DNA of 64,000 bases from Maribacter arcticus. Its GTDB lineage: Bacteria; Bacteroidota; Bacteroidia; Flavobacteriales; Flavobacteriaceae. Under the pieces are notes generated by a model, which was not told the origin of the DNA, ran no database searches, and saw only the letters and a program-made list of their open reading frames with translations. Location of the stretch: NCBI RefSeq assembly GCF_900167935.1, contig NZ_FUYL01000002.1, forward strand, positions 422,985-486,984, written 5' to 3'. Below, piece after piece: positions 1 to 9,589 of this stretch (position 1 is its first letter; each line of letters starts with the position of its first letter). The position numbers and the translations under genes were made by a program.

Positions 1-771
1 AACCAACACAAAACTACTTGTCCAAAGTGCTTTATTAATTGGAAATACGATATCCCAAATATGGCCGATGATTAATAAACTTCCACCAAGGCCCATCAAT
101 ATTGTTGCCTTCTTTGCATGTTTAGAGGTGAGTATTAAACCCGTAAAAACACCCAATAGAGCACTTGCAATTGAAGGTATTGTACTCAATAATCCTTCTG
201 GGTCATAGTCAGCTTTATAATTATGTGAACCGAACACTTGTACATCAAGCCAATTCGCCAAATTATTTGGCGCTCTATCTAAGGTTGACGCAATTCCTTC
301 TACAGGAACAAATGTCATTAAGAGCCAATAGCCTATTAATAAGATAGCTGTTACCCCAATTAATTTTTTCCAATCAAGATTGATAAATAAAATAGCAGCA
401 AAGAAAAATACGACCCCTATTCGTTGCAATACACCAGGAAATCGAATGTCCTGAAAATTCTTAAAAAACGGAAAATGGATAATAAAGGCACCAAGAAAAA
501 CACCTAAGGCAATTAATTTCAAGGTCCTAATTCCTATTTTCTTATATACTTCTGCATTAGCTTTTCTACCCTTATAAGAAAAAGCTATTGAGGTACCTAC
601 TATAAACAAAAAGAAAGGAAAAACTAAATCTGTTGGTGTATACCCATGCCAATCGGCATGCAGAAATGGACCATAAACATTTGACCATGTTCCTGGTGTA
701 TTCACTAAAACCATTAGCAAAATAGTTGCTCCTCTAAAAATGTCAACTGATAATATTCTTTCCTTTACCAT
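1..771 (-). CDS. NagX-like membrane acyltransferase (DUF5009/HGSNAT-related), 3' end outside window
   Basis: My own minus-strand translation starts at the ATG at 771 and stays open to the window edge, giving about 257 residues. The N-terminus has SVDIFRG and then a first membrane segment with LVNTPGTW, followed by HADWHGYTPTDLVFPFFLF. This pattern is typical of COG4299/DUF5009 proteins related to heparan-alpha-glucosaminide N-acetyltransferase and to NagX. Several more hydrophobic segments follow. The family is thought to move acyl groups onto sugars across the inner membrane. The gene lies only 7 bases after the stop of the sodium/solute symporter gene, so the two are probably one operon for uptake and processing of a (possibly amino) sugar. 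The substrate is inference. Confidence 0.8.
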   Translation of the reverse strand, partial: MVKERILSVDIFRGATILLMVLVNTPGTWSNVYGPFLHADWHGYTPTDLVFPFFLFIVGTSIAFSYKGRKANAEVYKKIGIRTLKLIALGVFLGAFIIHFPFFKNFQDIRFPGVLQRIGVVFFFAAILFINLDWKKLIGVTAILLIGYWLLMTFVPVEGIASTLDRAPNNLANWLDVQVFGSHNYKADYDPEGLLSTIPSIASALLGVFTGLILTSKHAKKATILMGLGGSLLIIGHIWDIVFPINKALWTSSFVLV

Positions 772-778
772 TATAACT

Positions 779-2590
779 TTATAAGAGATTATCTTTTAAT
801 CGATTCCAAGCTTTTATCAACAGTACTCCAGAAATAACTGAAACAATTGTCAAAACTATAGCTTGTGTGGTTCTGCCATAAATCCAATATCCTGTAGCAA
901 ACATAATAGAATAAATTAAAACAATACCAATTAGCATTGCAGTAATACCGGCTGGTACACTCCATTTTTCTCCTGTATTCACAATTTCTTCATTCTCAAT
1001 TTCCGCTTTCTTAACCACCTTTCGCCATCCCGGTCCTCCTGGTTGGGTTTTTCTGTAAAATGATCGCAGCGTTGCGTCGCTTTCAGGTGGTGTTAATACC
1101 GTAACCAACATCCAAATTGCCGTTGTAACAACCACTATAAAAGGATAGTTTGCCCATTCTGGAAACACTCCAGTACCAGCGGCAAAAAGAAAGTCGCCTA
1201 AGCTAGTTTTAGCCAAAGAAATAACCAGAATTCCAGAAGCGAACATTGCTGTAATTTCACTCCACGCATTTATTCTCCACCAAAACCAGCGAAGTATAAA
1301 CACCAAACCTGTTCCGGCTCCAAACTGTATCAACAAATCAAATACCTCAAATGCATTCTGTAGGGTAAGCGCAAATAATGCACTCAATACCATAAGAACT
1401 ACGGTAGAAATTCTACCAACGGCCACCATTTGTTTTTCGGTTGCATTGGGATTAATCTGCCTCTTATAAAAATCAAAAACAATATAAGATGAGCCCCAAT
1501 TTAATTGTGTAGATATGGTACTCATATATGCTGCTATCAAAGATGCCAAGACCAATCCTAACAAACCACTTGGTAATTTGGTAAGCATAGCGGAATAGGC
1601 TAAATCATGCCCTAATTTACTTTCCTCAACATTAGGAAAGGCCTCGGCAATACTAGCAATATCAGGATACACTACCAACGATGCTAACGCCACCAAAATC
1701 CATGGCCAAGGTCGTAAGGCATAATGCATGATATTGAAAAAGAATGTTGCTCCTATTGCATGATTTTCGTCTTTTGCCGCTAACATACGTTGTGCTATAT
1801 AACCCCCACCACCTGGCTCTGCACCTGGGTACCAAGAGCTCCACCATTGCACTGCAATTGGAATAATAAACAGCATGATAAGTACTTCCGTATTGTCAAA
1901 ATCGGGTAGAATATTAAGCTTGCCTACTACATTTTCATTAGCCATTAAAGCTTCAATTCCACCAACCTCTGGAATATTCACCAAATAATATGCTGCACCT
2001 ATTGCACCTGCCATGGCAACAAAAAATAACAAAAAATCTGTATAAACAACCCCTTTAAATCCACCAAGGGCGCTAAAAATAACAGTTATTAATCCTGCAC
2101 TCACTACAGTTTCCCATGGCTCAAGCCCCAACATAATTCCTCCTATCTTAATAGCCGCTAGGGTAACAGAGGCCATCGTGATAATGTTAAATAACGCGCC
2201 AAGGTATAAAGCTCTAAATTTTCGCAAAAAACTGGCAGGTTTGCCACCGTATCTCATTTCATAAAACTCAAGATCTGTATTTACATTCGACTTACGCCAT
2301 AATTTAGCATATACAAATACCGTTAGCATCCCTGTAATTAAAAAACACCACCATACCCAATTCCCTGAAACTCCTTTGGTACGAACAATATCTGTAACCA
2401 AATTAGGGGTGTCTGTTGAAAATGTTGTCGCGACCATAGAAAGTCCCAATAACCACCAAGGCATTGTACGGCCAGAAAGAAAAAATTCTGTAGAATTTTT
2501 ACCTGATTTTTTTGATACGTAAACGCCTATGCCTAATACAAGGGAAAAGAACACTATGATAAAAGTATAGTCTAAAGTACTGAGTTCCAT
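779..2590 (-). CDS. Sodium:solute symporter (SSS family)
   Basis: This 603-residue protein is hydrophobic throughout and has about 13-14 membrane segments, the usual size of the SSS family. The N-terminus reads LDYTFIIVFFSLVLGIGVYV and then has FFLSGRTMPWWLLGLSMVAT, the characteristic early SSS motif. It should sit in the inner membrane and couple Na+ entry to uptake of a small solute, often a sugar in Bacteroidota. The start is the ATG at 2590. It is followed at 7 bases by the NagX-like acyltransferase gene, which suggests an amino-sugar or glycan-derived substrate, but the sequence alone does not fix the substrate. Confidence 0.88.
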   Translation of the reverse strand: MELSTLDYTFIIVFFSLVLGIGVYVSKKSGKNSTEFFLSGRTMPWWLLGLSMVATTFSTDTPNLVTDIVRTKGVSGNWVWWCFLITGMLTVFVYAKLWRKSNVNTDLEFYEMRYGGKPASFLRKFRALYLGALFNIITMASVTLAAIKIGGIMLGLEPWETVVSAGLITVIFSALGGFKGVVYTDFLLFFVAMAGAIGAAYYLVNIPEVGGIEALMANENVVGKLNILPDFDNTEVLIMLFIIPIAVQWWSSWYPGAEPGGGGYIAQRMLAAKDENHAIGATFFFNIMHYALRPWPWILVALASLVVYPDIASIAEAFPNVEESKLGHDLAYSAMLTKLPSGLLGLVLASLIAAYMSTISTQLNWGSSYIVFDFYKRQINPNATEKQMVAVGRISTVVLMVLSALFALTLQNAFEVFDLLIQFGAGTGLVFILRWFWWRINAWSEITAMFASGILVISLAKTSLGDFLFAAGTGVFPEWANYPFIVVVTTAIWMLVTVLTPPESDATLRSFYRKTQPGGPGWRKVVKKAEIENEEIVNTGEKWSVPAGITAMLIGIVLIYSIMFATGYWIYGRTTQAIVLTIVSVISGVLLIKAWNRLKDNLL

Positions 2591-2677
2591 AAATTGGTTT
2601 TAGGTTGATTGTTAAAGATATGTTATTTTCGGATAATTTTAAATCTAATACGCTAAACGTACTACGTGCTACTATCA

Positions 2678-3421
2678 ATGACTTCTGAAATCACCCCAAC
2701 AGCTTGGATTCTTGCTTACGGGGCAGCATTTATTATCGGACTCTCAAAAGCTGGCATAAAAGGTGTCGCTGTTATGAACGTAACACTAATGGCCTTAGCC
2801 TTTGGCGCAAAAGAATCGACCGGTATGGTAGTTCCCTTGCTTATTTTGGCTGATATTTTTGCTGTAATTTATTACAATAGACATACGCAATGGAAGTACG
2901 TTTTTAAAGTACTGCCTTGGATGATTCTAGGGGTATTGATTGGTGTAGTAATCGGAAAAGATTTACCCGAAAAATTCTTTAAAATTGGCATGTCTGTTAT
3001 TATTATCACTACTGTTTTTATGATGTATTGGTGGGATCGTAAAAAGATAAAAACAGTACCCACCCACTGGGCCTTTGCAAGTTCTATTGGTACAATAGCA
3101 GGTATAACAACAATGGTCGGTAATTTGGCAGGTGCTTTTTCGAATATCTATTTCTTGGCCATTAGATTACCAAAAAACCATTTTATCGGTACTGCAGCTT
3201 GGTTGTTTCTCATTATAAACATTATTAAACTACCGTTTCATTTTTTCGTTTGGGAGACGATTTCCTTTGAATCATTATCATTAAACCTTATGCTTCTTCC
3301 AGGAATATTGCTTGGCTTTTTTGTAGGGGTTAGATTTATCAAATTAATTAAAGAAGCTTTTTTTAGAAAGATGATTCTAGTCTTAACTGCAGTTGGGGCA
3401 GTTCTTATCATATTTAGCTAA
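2678..3421 (+). CDS. TauE/SafE family sulfite/anion exporter-like membrane protein
   Basis: The protein has about 247 residues with roughly 8 hydrophobic helices. The N-terminal segment has AYGAAFIIGLSKAGIKG, and a second half (TMVGNLAGAFSNIYFLAIRLP) resembles the duplicated TauE/SafE fold. The family exports sulfite, sulfoacetate or similar organic anions, but many members have unknown substrates. The frame is open from a GTG at 2666, but I prefer the ATG at 2678 (MTSEITPTAW), where the first helix begins normally. It is divergently transcribed from the symporter operon with an intergenic gap of about 90 bases that must hold both promoters. Confidence 0.82.
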   Translation: MTSEITPTAWILAYGAAFIIGLSKAGIKGVAVMNVTLMALAFGAKESTGMVVPLLILADIFAVIYYNRHTQWKYVFKVLPWMILGVLIGVVIGKDLPEKFFKIGMSVIIITTVFMMYWWDRKKIKTVPTHWAFASSIGTIAGITTMVGNLAGAFSNIYFLAIRLPKNHFIGTAAWLFLIINIIKLPFHFFVWETISFESLSLNLMLLPGILLGFFVGVRFIKLIKEAFFRKMILVLTAVGAVLIIFS

Positions 3422-3552
3422 TACCCATATTCACTTTATGAATACATTTTAAAGGCTAAAATTGAATACCGTCTATTTAAAATAGATTCGGGTTAATCTT
3501 TATAGGGAATAAAAAATATTTTTATCTCCCTAATCTAGAAATCCGTAATCAA

Positions 3553-5076
3553 ATGAATATCATTGGAAATTTCATAAAAGGGGTCATTAATGTAACTGAT
3601 AAAATTACTGGTGATGACAACCCTATTGAAGAGCAGAAAGAAGTACTCAAAAACCTACTACAATCTGGGAAAGACACTTCATTTGGCAAGGCTTACGGGT
3701 TTGATAGCATTTTAGAAAATGAGGATATTCAGACAATCTTTAAACTCAATGTTCCATATTTTGACTACAATGAAATCAATGTTAAATGGTGGCATAAATT
3801 ACACGAAGACCAAACGGATGTAACTTGGCCTGGTAGTCCAGATTATTTTGCGCTAAGTTCAGGAACTACAGGCAAATCTAGTAAGCGAATACCCGTTACA
3901 GACGAAATGATAGATTCTATCAAGCAAGCTGGCATTAAACAAGTATTAGCACTTTCTAATTTTGATTTGCCTGCAGATTTTTTTGAGACCGGAATATTAA
4001 TGCTCGGTAGTTCTACTGATTTAATTGAAAATAACGACCATCTTGAAGGTGAAATTAGCGGTATTAGCGCTAGTAATATTCCCTCCTGGTTTAGCGGTTA
4101 TTACAAGCCTGGAAAAGAAATCGCTAAAATTGAAGATTGGGATGATAGGGTTGCCAAAATTGCCGAAAAAGCTCCCGATTGGAATATTGGCGCACTTAGT
4201 GGCATTCCTTCTTGGATAGAATTAATGCTAAAAGAAGTCATCAAAAAACACAACCTCAACAACATTCACGATATATGGCCGAACCTTCAGGTATATACTT
4301 CTGGCGGAGTAGCATTTAGGCCTTATGAAAAGAGTTTTAATGCTTTAATGGGTAAGCCTGTTGCCGTTATTGACACCTATTTAGCTTCTGAAGGTTTCAT
4401 TGCTTTTCAAAGTCGACCAGAAACTGATGCTATGAAACTCGTAACCGATAATGGAATTTACTTTGAGTTTGTGCCTTTTAATCCTGATTACATTTTAGAT
4501 GATGGTTCTCTCTCACAAGACGCGCCATCTCTTTCACTTTCCGAAGTTGAAAAAGGTCAGAATTATGTGTTGATTATTAGTACCGTTAGTGGTGCTTGGC
4601 GATACTTAATTGGTGATACTGTCGAATTTACTGACGTAGATCGTGCTGAAATTAAAATAACAGGACGCACCAAATTTTTCTTAAATACAGTCGGCTCACA
4701 ATTATCCGTTAACAAATTAGATGATGCTTTAAAAGATATTATGGAATCTTTCGATATGGAAATACCAGAATATACCCTTTGTGCAAAAAAATATGAAGAT
4801 GGATTCTATCATACTTGGTATTTAGGCACAACCTCAAAACAAGATTCTAAAGAGGTAGCAAAAAAGTTAGACGTATCGTTAAAAGCTGCCAACAAAAATT
4901 ATAAGGTTGCTCGGTCTAAAGCATTAAAAGGAGTGAAAGTTTTTATGGTTGATCCAGAAATATTTTATACTTGGAATAACAGAAACAAAAAGAAAGGTGG
5001 TCAGGTAAAAATGGAACGAGTGATGAAGGAGGAAAAATTTGCCGAGTGGGAAGATTTTGTTAAGAAACAAAACTAA
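3553..5076 (+). CDS. GH3-like acyl-acid amido synthetase (auxin-responsive GH3 family)
   Basis: This 507-residue protein belongs to the adenylate-forming GH3 superfamily first known from plants and present in many Bacteroidota. The nucleotide-binding signature is at about residues 98-114, FALSSGTTGKSSKRIP. The YTSGGVAFRPYEKSF stretch and the YLIGDTVEFTD block later in the protein fit the family. Plant enzymes activate a carboxylic acid with ATP and join it to an amino acid. The bacterial substrates are generally unknown, so I do not assign one. It stands alone between an exporter gene upstream and a convergent peptidase gene downstream. Confidence 0.85.
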   Translation: MNIIGNFIKGVINVTDKITGDDNPIEEQKEVLKNLLQSGKDTSFGKAYGFDSILENEDIQTIFKLNVPYFDYNEINVKWWHKLHEDQTDVTWPGSPDYFALSSGTTGKSSKRIPVTDEMIDSIKQAGIKQVLALSNFDLPADFFETGILMLGSSTDLIENNDHLEGEISGISASNIPSWFSGYYKPGKEIAKIEDWDDRVAKIAEKAPDWNIGALSGIPSWIELMLKEVIKKHNLNNIHDIWPNLQVYTSGGVAFRPYEKSFNALMGKPVAVIDTYLASEGFIAFQSRPETDAMKLVTDNGIYFEFVPFNPDYILDDGSLSQDAPSLSLSEVEKGQNYVLIISTVSGAWRYLIGDTVEFTDVDRAEIKITGRTKFFLNTVGSQLSVNKLDDALKDIMESFDMEIPEYTLCAKKYEDGFYHTWYLGTTSKQDSKEVAKKLDVSLKAANKNYKVARSKALKGVKVFMVDPEIFYTWNNRNKKKGGQVKMERVMKEEKFAEWEDFVKKQN

Positions 5077-5085
5077 CGCACTCCC

Positions 5086-5688
5086 TTAATCTTTTAAATC
5101 CGTATCACGCTCATCCACTAAAATCATAATTTCCTCTGGTGATAAATAAAAGTTTTTGATGCGGTCTACATACTTTTGTGTTAGGCCTGCTTTTTTAAGT
5201 ATAAACTCCTTAGTTGCCAAAATATACGTTTCCATACCGTGTGTTACTGCATAAGAATCAGCTCTACGCTCAGCACCACGAATATATTTTTTAGAGGTTA
5301 GATAGCTGATACCAAAACCAATTAAGTTGAGACCACTTCTTTGTTTAAAATCCATTACATGGCCTAATTCATGACCCAACCAACCTATCATAATTTTAGA
5401 GGGTATATCTTTTGTATAATAAACTGTGTCTGCAATTTTTATACGTTCACTTATCAAGATTTTATATGACCTATTATTCTTTGATTTAAATACACTTGAA
5501 AATTTAGGCTGCGCCTGCATAGTAGATTTCTTAATGTGTTTTTTAAATTTAAACTCAATTGTGGTGTTAGCTAATTCAGGATAATGTGATAAGGCAATTC
5601 TTGCCTCTGATTCTATTACATCAGGAATTATATGTTGTGCGAAAGCAACCATTTGTATGTTTAAAATTATAAGAAATAAATAGTTCAA
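5086..5688 (-). CDS. Secreted HExxH zinc metallopeptidase-like protein
   Basis: The 200-residue product begins with a hydrophobic segment ending in VAFAQ, which looks like a signal peptide. It then carries HELGHVMDF, an HExxH zinc-binding motif, followed about 40 residues later by GAERRADSYAVTHG, which could give the third metal ligand as in M48-type gluzincins. The frame has no upstream ATG. I use the TTG at 5688, because the first ATG (5652) would remove most of the signal peptide. It follows the cardiolipin synthase gene by about 23 bases and may be cotranscribed. The exact peptidase family and its substrate are not clear. Confidence 0.65.
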   Translation of the reverse strand: MNYLFLIILNIQMVAFAQHIIPDVIESEARIALSHYPELANTTIEFKFKKHIKKSTMQAQPKFSSVFKSKNNRSYKILISERIKIADTVYYTKDIPSKIMIGWLGHELGHVMDFKQRSGLNLIGFGISYLTSKKYIRGAERRADSYAVTHGMETYILATKEFILKKAGLTQKYVDRIKNFYLSPEEIMILVDERDTDLKD

Positions 5689-5711
5689 ATCAATTCGAAA
5701 TAAAGTTGTTA

Positions 5712-7136
5712 TTAAAGCAAAGGACTAAAGAATTTGGCAAGACCTTCTAAAAACTTACTTAATGGAGAACGTTTTCTAAAGGCATCAAGGTCTAGCTTTA
5801 TGTCAACGGTACAATGCCGTAAAAACAATTCTTCAATTTGTGTCGCTTTAATTTGGTCGTAAAGAATAACATTGGTCTCAAAATTATGCTCAAAGCTTCT
5901 GTAGTCGAAATTTCCTGACCCAACCGACGCTATTTCACCATCAATGATAATGACCTTACTATGAGAAAAATCTGGTCGTAAATAAATATTAGCACCCACC
6001 TCTAACAAACTGTCAAAAGTTGAAAACATACTGTACTGCGCAAGAAGAGAATCTGATTTTTTGGGGGTAAGCAACGTAACTTTTACTCCACTTAACCCTG
6101 CAATTCGCAACGCCTCTAAAACAGGCTCTCCAGGTATAAAATATGGGTTTGCAATACAAATACTTTTTGTAGCGATATTAATCATGGCTAGATATTGCTG
6201 CATAATGGCAGGATATCTGGAATCTGGTCCACTTGAAATAATTTGGGCGATTGTATCTCCAGAGGGTTCAACTTTAGGAAAGTACTTGTCTTGAAGTAAT
6301 AGCTCTTCTTTACCCGCAAAATGGTAATCTTTAACGAATACTCGCTGTAAACTATTCACTGCAGGGCCTTCTATACGCAAGTGCAAATCTTGCCATATTC
6401 CTAAATCTGAAACAGCTTTCATGTATTTGTCAGAAACATTGAATCCGCCAGTAAATCCTATTTTACCATCAACAATTACAATTTTTCTATGATTTCTATA
6501 ATTTAAGGTAAACAAGAGATTCCCGAATCTAATTGGCATAGTGGAAAATGCTTTAACTCCTATCTCCTTAAAACGCTTTACCACTTTGCCACGCATAGAA
6601 TTACTGCCCAGCGAATCATATAACATTCTAATTTCTACTCCTTCTTTAACCTTTTTCTGAAACAGCTCATAAAAATGGTCTAATAGCATACCTTCTTCTA
6701 AAATATAGTATTGAAGATGAATAAATTCTTTAGCCTCTTCAATTGCTTTGAAAATTGCACCAAAAGTTTCTTCGCCACTATTCAATAGTGTTATATCATT
6801 ACCTTCATAAGGGGCGAAATAACTATTATTTCTAATGAGTGATGCTAATTTATCATCCTTATAATCGTCAAACTTATGTACACTTTGCTCACCACCTTTT
6901 AGCTCTTTATAGGTTTCAGAATACAACCTTCTCTTTTCTGTTTGTTTTAATTTGAATAGCTTAAACTTTCTTCTGTTAATGCCAAATAGATAATACAAAA
7001 GCGGTCCAATAAAAGGCAAAATTATTACAGACAATGACCAACTTATCATCTTTGTAGCCCTTGAACCATTGAAAATTATATTGACAATACTCCATAATGT
7101 TACCGATATATAAGCAAGCCAAAAGATAGTATTCAT
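5712..7136 (-). CDS. cls: Cardiolipin synthase (phospholipase D superfamily)
   Basis: The protein has 474 residues, close to the usual length of bacterial cardiolipin synthases. Two N-terminal membrane helices (about residues 1-55, including the PLDNc-like stretch IILPFIGPLLYYLFGINRR) precede two catalytic HKD motifs: HRKIVIVDGKIGFTGG at about 215-230 and HSKVIIIDGEIASVGSGN at about 390-407. It should condense two phosphatidylglycerol molecules, or PG and another phospholipid, at the inner membrane. The start is the ATG at 7136. Nothing looks truncated. Confidence 0.93.
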   Translation of the reverse strand: MNTIFWLAYISVTLWSIVNIIFNGSRATKMISWSLSVIILPFIGPLLYYLFGINRRKFKLFKLKQTEKRRLYSETYKELKGGEQSVHKFDDYKDDKLASLIRNNSYFAPYEGNDITLLNSGEETFGAIFKAIEEAKEFIHLQYYILEEGMLLDHFYELFQKKVKEGVEIRMLYDSLGSNSMRGKVVKRFKEIGVKAFSTMPIRFGNLLFTLNYRNHRKIVIVDGKIGFTGGFNVSDKYMKAVSDLGIWQDLHLRIEGPAVNSLQRVFVKDYHFAGKEELLLQDKYFPKVEPSGDTIAQIISSGPDSRYPAIMQQYLAMINIATKSICIANPYFIPGEPVLEALRIAGLSGVKVTLLTPKKSDSLLAQYSMFSTFDSLLEVGANIYLRPDFSHSKVIIIDGEIASVGSGNFDYRSFEHNFETNVILYDQIKATQIEELFLRHCTVDIKLDLDAFRKRSPLSKFLEGLAKFFSPLL

Positions 7137-7269
7137 CGGGTTATTTTTTGTTTAACAACAAGGTACCATAAATTGAATAAGCATTGCTTTTTTAAACCTT
7201 TCAAGATACTTTTCATTTGAAACGAGTTAATTACTACATGAAGAACGGACTACTTTTAAAAAAAAAGTG

Positions 7270-7686
7270 ATGGGAGTAATTGCCAAGGATAAAAAACAGA
7301 TAACCCTTTATTATAGTTCGAAAAATTCATTAGGCAAACAACTCAATGCTTATGTCGAATCTTCAGATAAAAAACATTTAACGATTGATATCTCCAAGAC
7401 TAATGTTACCGGCACACAATGGGCCGAATTAGCTGATGGTCTTGGTAAAAATCTTTCTGATTTAGTGAATACCGAGCACCCAGATTTTAAGACTACCTAT
7501 GGTGAAGATGATATCAATTTAGATGATGGTGATTGGCTAAAAGTTTTAGATAAAAACCCTAGCTTTCTCAAAAATGCTATCATTATAAAAGGCAAAGAGT
7601 TTCTTGAATTGAAAAGTGCTTCAGATTTTAAACAATATATGGAGCCCGATAGTGCAGGCATAGAAAAGACTAATAAAACGGACTAA
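7270..7686 (+). CDS. ArsC/Spx-fold protein lacking the catalytic cysteine
   Basis: The product of about 138 residues has the length and layout of arsenate reductase (ArsC)-like glutaredoxin-fold proteins: a first strand ITLYYSSKNSLGKQ, an insert of helices, then LKNAIIIKGKEFLEL near the C-terminus, where the family has a xPI strand followed by the R/K region. At the place where active ArsC proteins have Cys-x-x-Cys or a single Cys there is SSKNS. The whole protein contains no cysteine, so a thiol reductase activity is unlikely. I use the ATG at 7270; the frame could also begin at a GTG one codon earlier. Its function is unknown. Confidence 0.65.
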   Translation: MGVIAKDKKQITLYYSSKNSLGKQLNAYVESSDKKHLTIDISKTNVTGTQWAELADGLGKNLSDLVNTEHPDFKTTYGEDDINLDDGDWLKVLDKNPSFLKNAIIIKGKEFLELKSASDFKQYMEPDSAGIEKTNKTD

Positions 7687-7775
7687 ATCTATATCCTCTT
7701 TACCATTGAATATTATCGTTAACATGTGGTTTAAAATTTTTATAATTTTAAAAGGTTAAGTTAAACCCAACGGTC

Positions 7776-9332
7776 ATGACCCGATTTCTCAAATGGTTTT
7801 TAGTACTCATCGTATTCTTCATCGGAGCTTACATGGTTGCAGAATGGAAAATGAAAAAGGAAGTAGTAGTTTTTCTAACCCAGAAGGTTCCAGACCATAT
7901 CGATTTTTCTTATGACAGGCTTTACATTAATCTTTTTAAAGGTGGTTTAGAATTTGATAAAGTAGAGGTCAAAAGTCTTGGAAGGCAAACATCATCCTGT
8001 GAAATTATAATCAATGCCGATAATTTATCGATAAGCGGCTTCAGTTATTGGAAAATATTCTTCGAGAAATCGATTTACTTAAAAAATCTTACCCTTTCTA
8101 AACCACGCCTAAATTTCAAGACTTGCCCTAAAGATTCGAACAAGGCCGATGCTACAAAACCTAACCCTATCAATCTTTTAAAAGAGATTTTCATTGAAGA
8201 GCTAATTTTCGATTCTGGTATAGTTGAAGTTTTTGATTCTAATAATGAAAAAGAACTTTTATCCGTTAAGTCTATCGACTTAAATTTAAAAAATGTAGCG
8301 ACCGACCCACAGAAAATTAAGAAGTATGTGCCTTTCACTTTTTCAGAATACGCAATAACGATTCAGCACGTAGAAGCTCCTATAGGTAAGTTTGAAGTAT
8401 TGGAAATGGAAACTATGGAGTTAGATAACTCGTCTATACACATTACCGACATTTCATTGTCTACTGCCTTTTCCAAATTAGAGTTGAGTAAAAAAATAAC
8501 CTATCAAAGAGACCACCTCACACTAGATATTCCAGAAATTACGATTGAAAATCATAATTACATTGTATCAAACGACTCTCTTCAGGTCAACTTTAAATCA
8601 CTACTACTAAATTCACCTGTTTTAGAAGTATATCGTGACAAATCAAGGTTAGAAGATTTTAACAGAAGACCATTATACGCTGAATTGTTCAGAGAGCTTC
8701 CGTTCAAAGTAGATATTGATTCTGTATTAATTAAGCAAGGAATGGTGCGCTACGAAGAAAATTTACCTAACGATGAAAGAGCTGGTATTCTAAGTTTTGA
8801 AAAGTTAGATGCCTCAATAAGTAACTTTTCAAATTTAACAGCGAACAAAGAAAATCTTAAAATAAAGATGGATGCCGATTTAATGGGAACGGGTAATTTT
8901 AACCTTGATTGGGAGTTTAATGTTCAAGAAACACGAAATGCATTCGTAATATCTGGAGGATTATTCAATTTCAATACCGCAAACTTGAATGATTTTTTAA
9001 TTCCTAATCTTAGAACAAAAACCACAGGCACTATCGACCAACTCTATTTTACTATTTCTGGTGATGAATATACCGCTACTGGTGATATTAAAATGAATTA
9101 TGAAGATTTCACGTTTCAATTGTTAAATAAGGAAAGAAATGGCGTAAAGAAAGTACTCTCTTTTATTGGAAACTTACTTATTAATGATGGTTCAAAGGCA
9201 GATTCGGAAGGTTATAGGTATGGAAATATCGCAACAGAGCGCACAAAGAATAAATCATTCTTCAATTATTTATGGATAAATTTACAAGACGGACTAATAG
9301 ATGTATTAACAGGGAATGGTAAGAAAAAGTAA
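7776..9332 (+). CDS. AsmA/DUF748-like inner-membrane-anchored envelope protein
   Basis: The 518-residue protein starts with a single N-terminal membrane helix (FLKWFLVLIVFFIGAYMVAEW) and is followed by a long periplasmic beta-rich region. That region has the typical AsmA/DUF748 spacing: an early FDKVEV strand and later LSFEKLDASISNFSNL. Members of the AsmA-like superfamily form grooves thought to carry phospholipids between membranes. The assignment rests on overall architecture, not on a catalytic motif. The gene stands alone and is followed by a hairpin terminator. Confidence 0.6.
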   Translation: MTRFLKWFLVLIVFFIGAYMVAEWKMKKEVVVFLTQKVPDHIDFSYDRLYINLFKGGLEFDKVEVKSLGRQTSSCEIIINADNLSISGFSYWKIFFEKSIYLKNLTLSKPRLNFKTCPKDSNKADATKPNPINLLKEIFIEELIFDSGIVEVFDSNNEKELLSVKSIDLNLKNVATDPQKIKKYVPFTFSEYAITIQHVEAPIGKFEVLEMETMELDNSSIHITDISLSTAFSKLELSKKITYQRDHLTLDIPEITIENHNYIVSNDSLQVNFKSLLLNSPVLEVYRDKSRLEDFNRRPLYAELFRELPFKVDIDSVLIKQGMVRYEENLPNDERAGILSFEKLDASISNFSNLTANKENLKIKMDADLMGTGNFNLDWEFNVQETRNAFVISGGLFNFNTANLNDFLIPNLRTKTTGTIDQLYFTISGDEYTATGDIKMNYEDFTFQLLNKERNGVKKVLSFIGNLLINDGSKADSEGYRYGNIATERTKNKSFFNYLWINLQDGLIDVLTGNGKKK

Positions 9333-9352
9333 TCAATAGCTTGGTTAAATCA

Positions 9353-9386
9353 AAAAAGCCGGATAGTTGAACTACCTGGCTTTTCT
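9353..9386. terminator. Bidirectional rho-independent terminator
   Basis: An A-rich tract followed by AAGCCGGATAG, a short TTGAA loop, and CTACCTGGCTTTT forms a stem with two G-U pairs, flanked by A and T runs on both sides. It lies between the convergent AsmA-like gene and the small lipoprotein gene and can serve both. Confidence 0.75.
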
Positions 9387-9406
9387 CTTCATAACAATTT
9401 TTTATA

Positions 9407-9589
9407 CTAATTATCGTCAGTTGCGTCTTCGACAGCATCTTCTACTTCTTCTGCTCCTTCTTCAATCCCATCACCAACATCTTCAATACCTTCTTCTATT
9501 TTCTCTCCTGTTGTTTTTTCTTCTCTACAGCTCATCGCGAAACTAATCGTCATAAGTGCAAAGACAAACATAAATATTGATTTTCTCAT
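9407..9589 (-). CDS. Small acidic lipoprotein
   Basis: The 60-residue product has a charged start and a hydrophobic stretch ending in the lipobox-like ISFAMSC, so Cys21 is the likely lipidated residue. The mature part is a repetitive acidic segment (IEEGIEDVGDGIEEGAEEVE) with a heptad-like spacing that suggests an amphipathic helix. Such tiny acidic lipoproteins are common in Flavobacteriaceae, but their role is not known. The start is the ATG at 9589. Confidence 0.7.
   Translation of the reverse strand: MRKSIFMFVFALMTISFAMSCREEKTTGEKIEEGIEDVGDGIEEGAEEVEDAVEDATDDN

Noticed and set aside
165-347. Plus-strand ORF of 60 codons at the left edge
   Set aside because: It lies antisense to the NagX-like acyltransferase, whose minus-strand frame is clearly coding.
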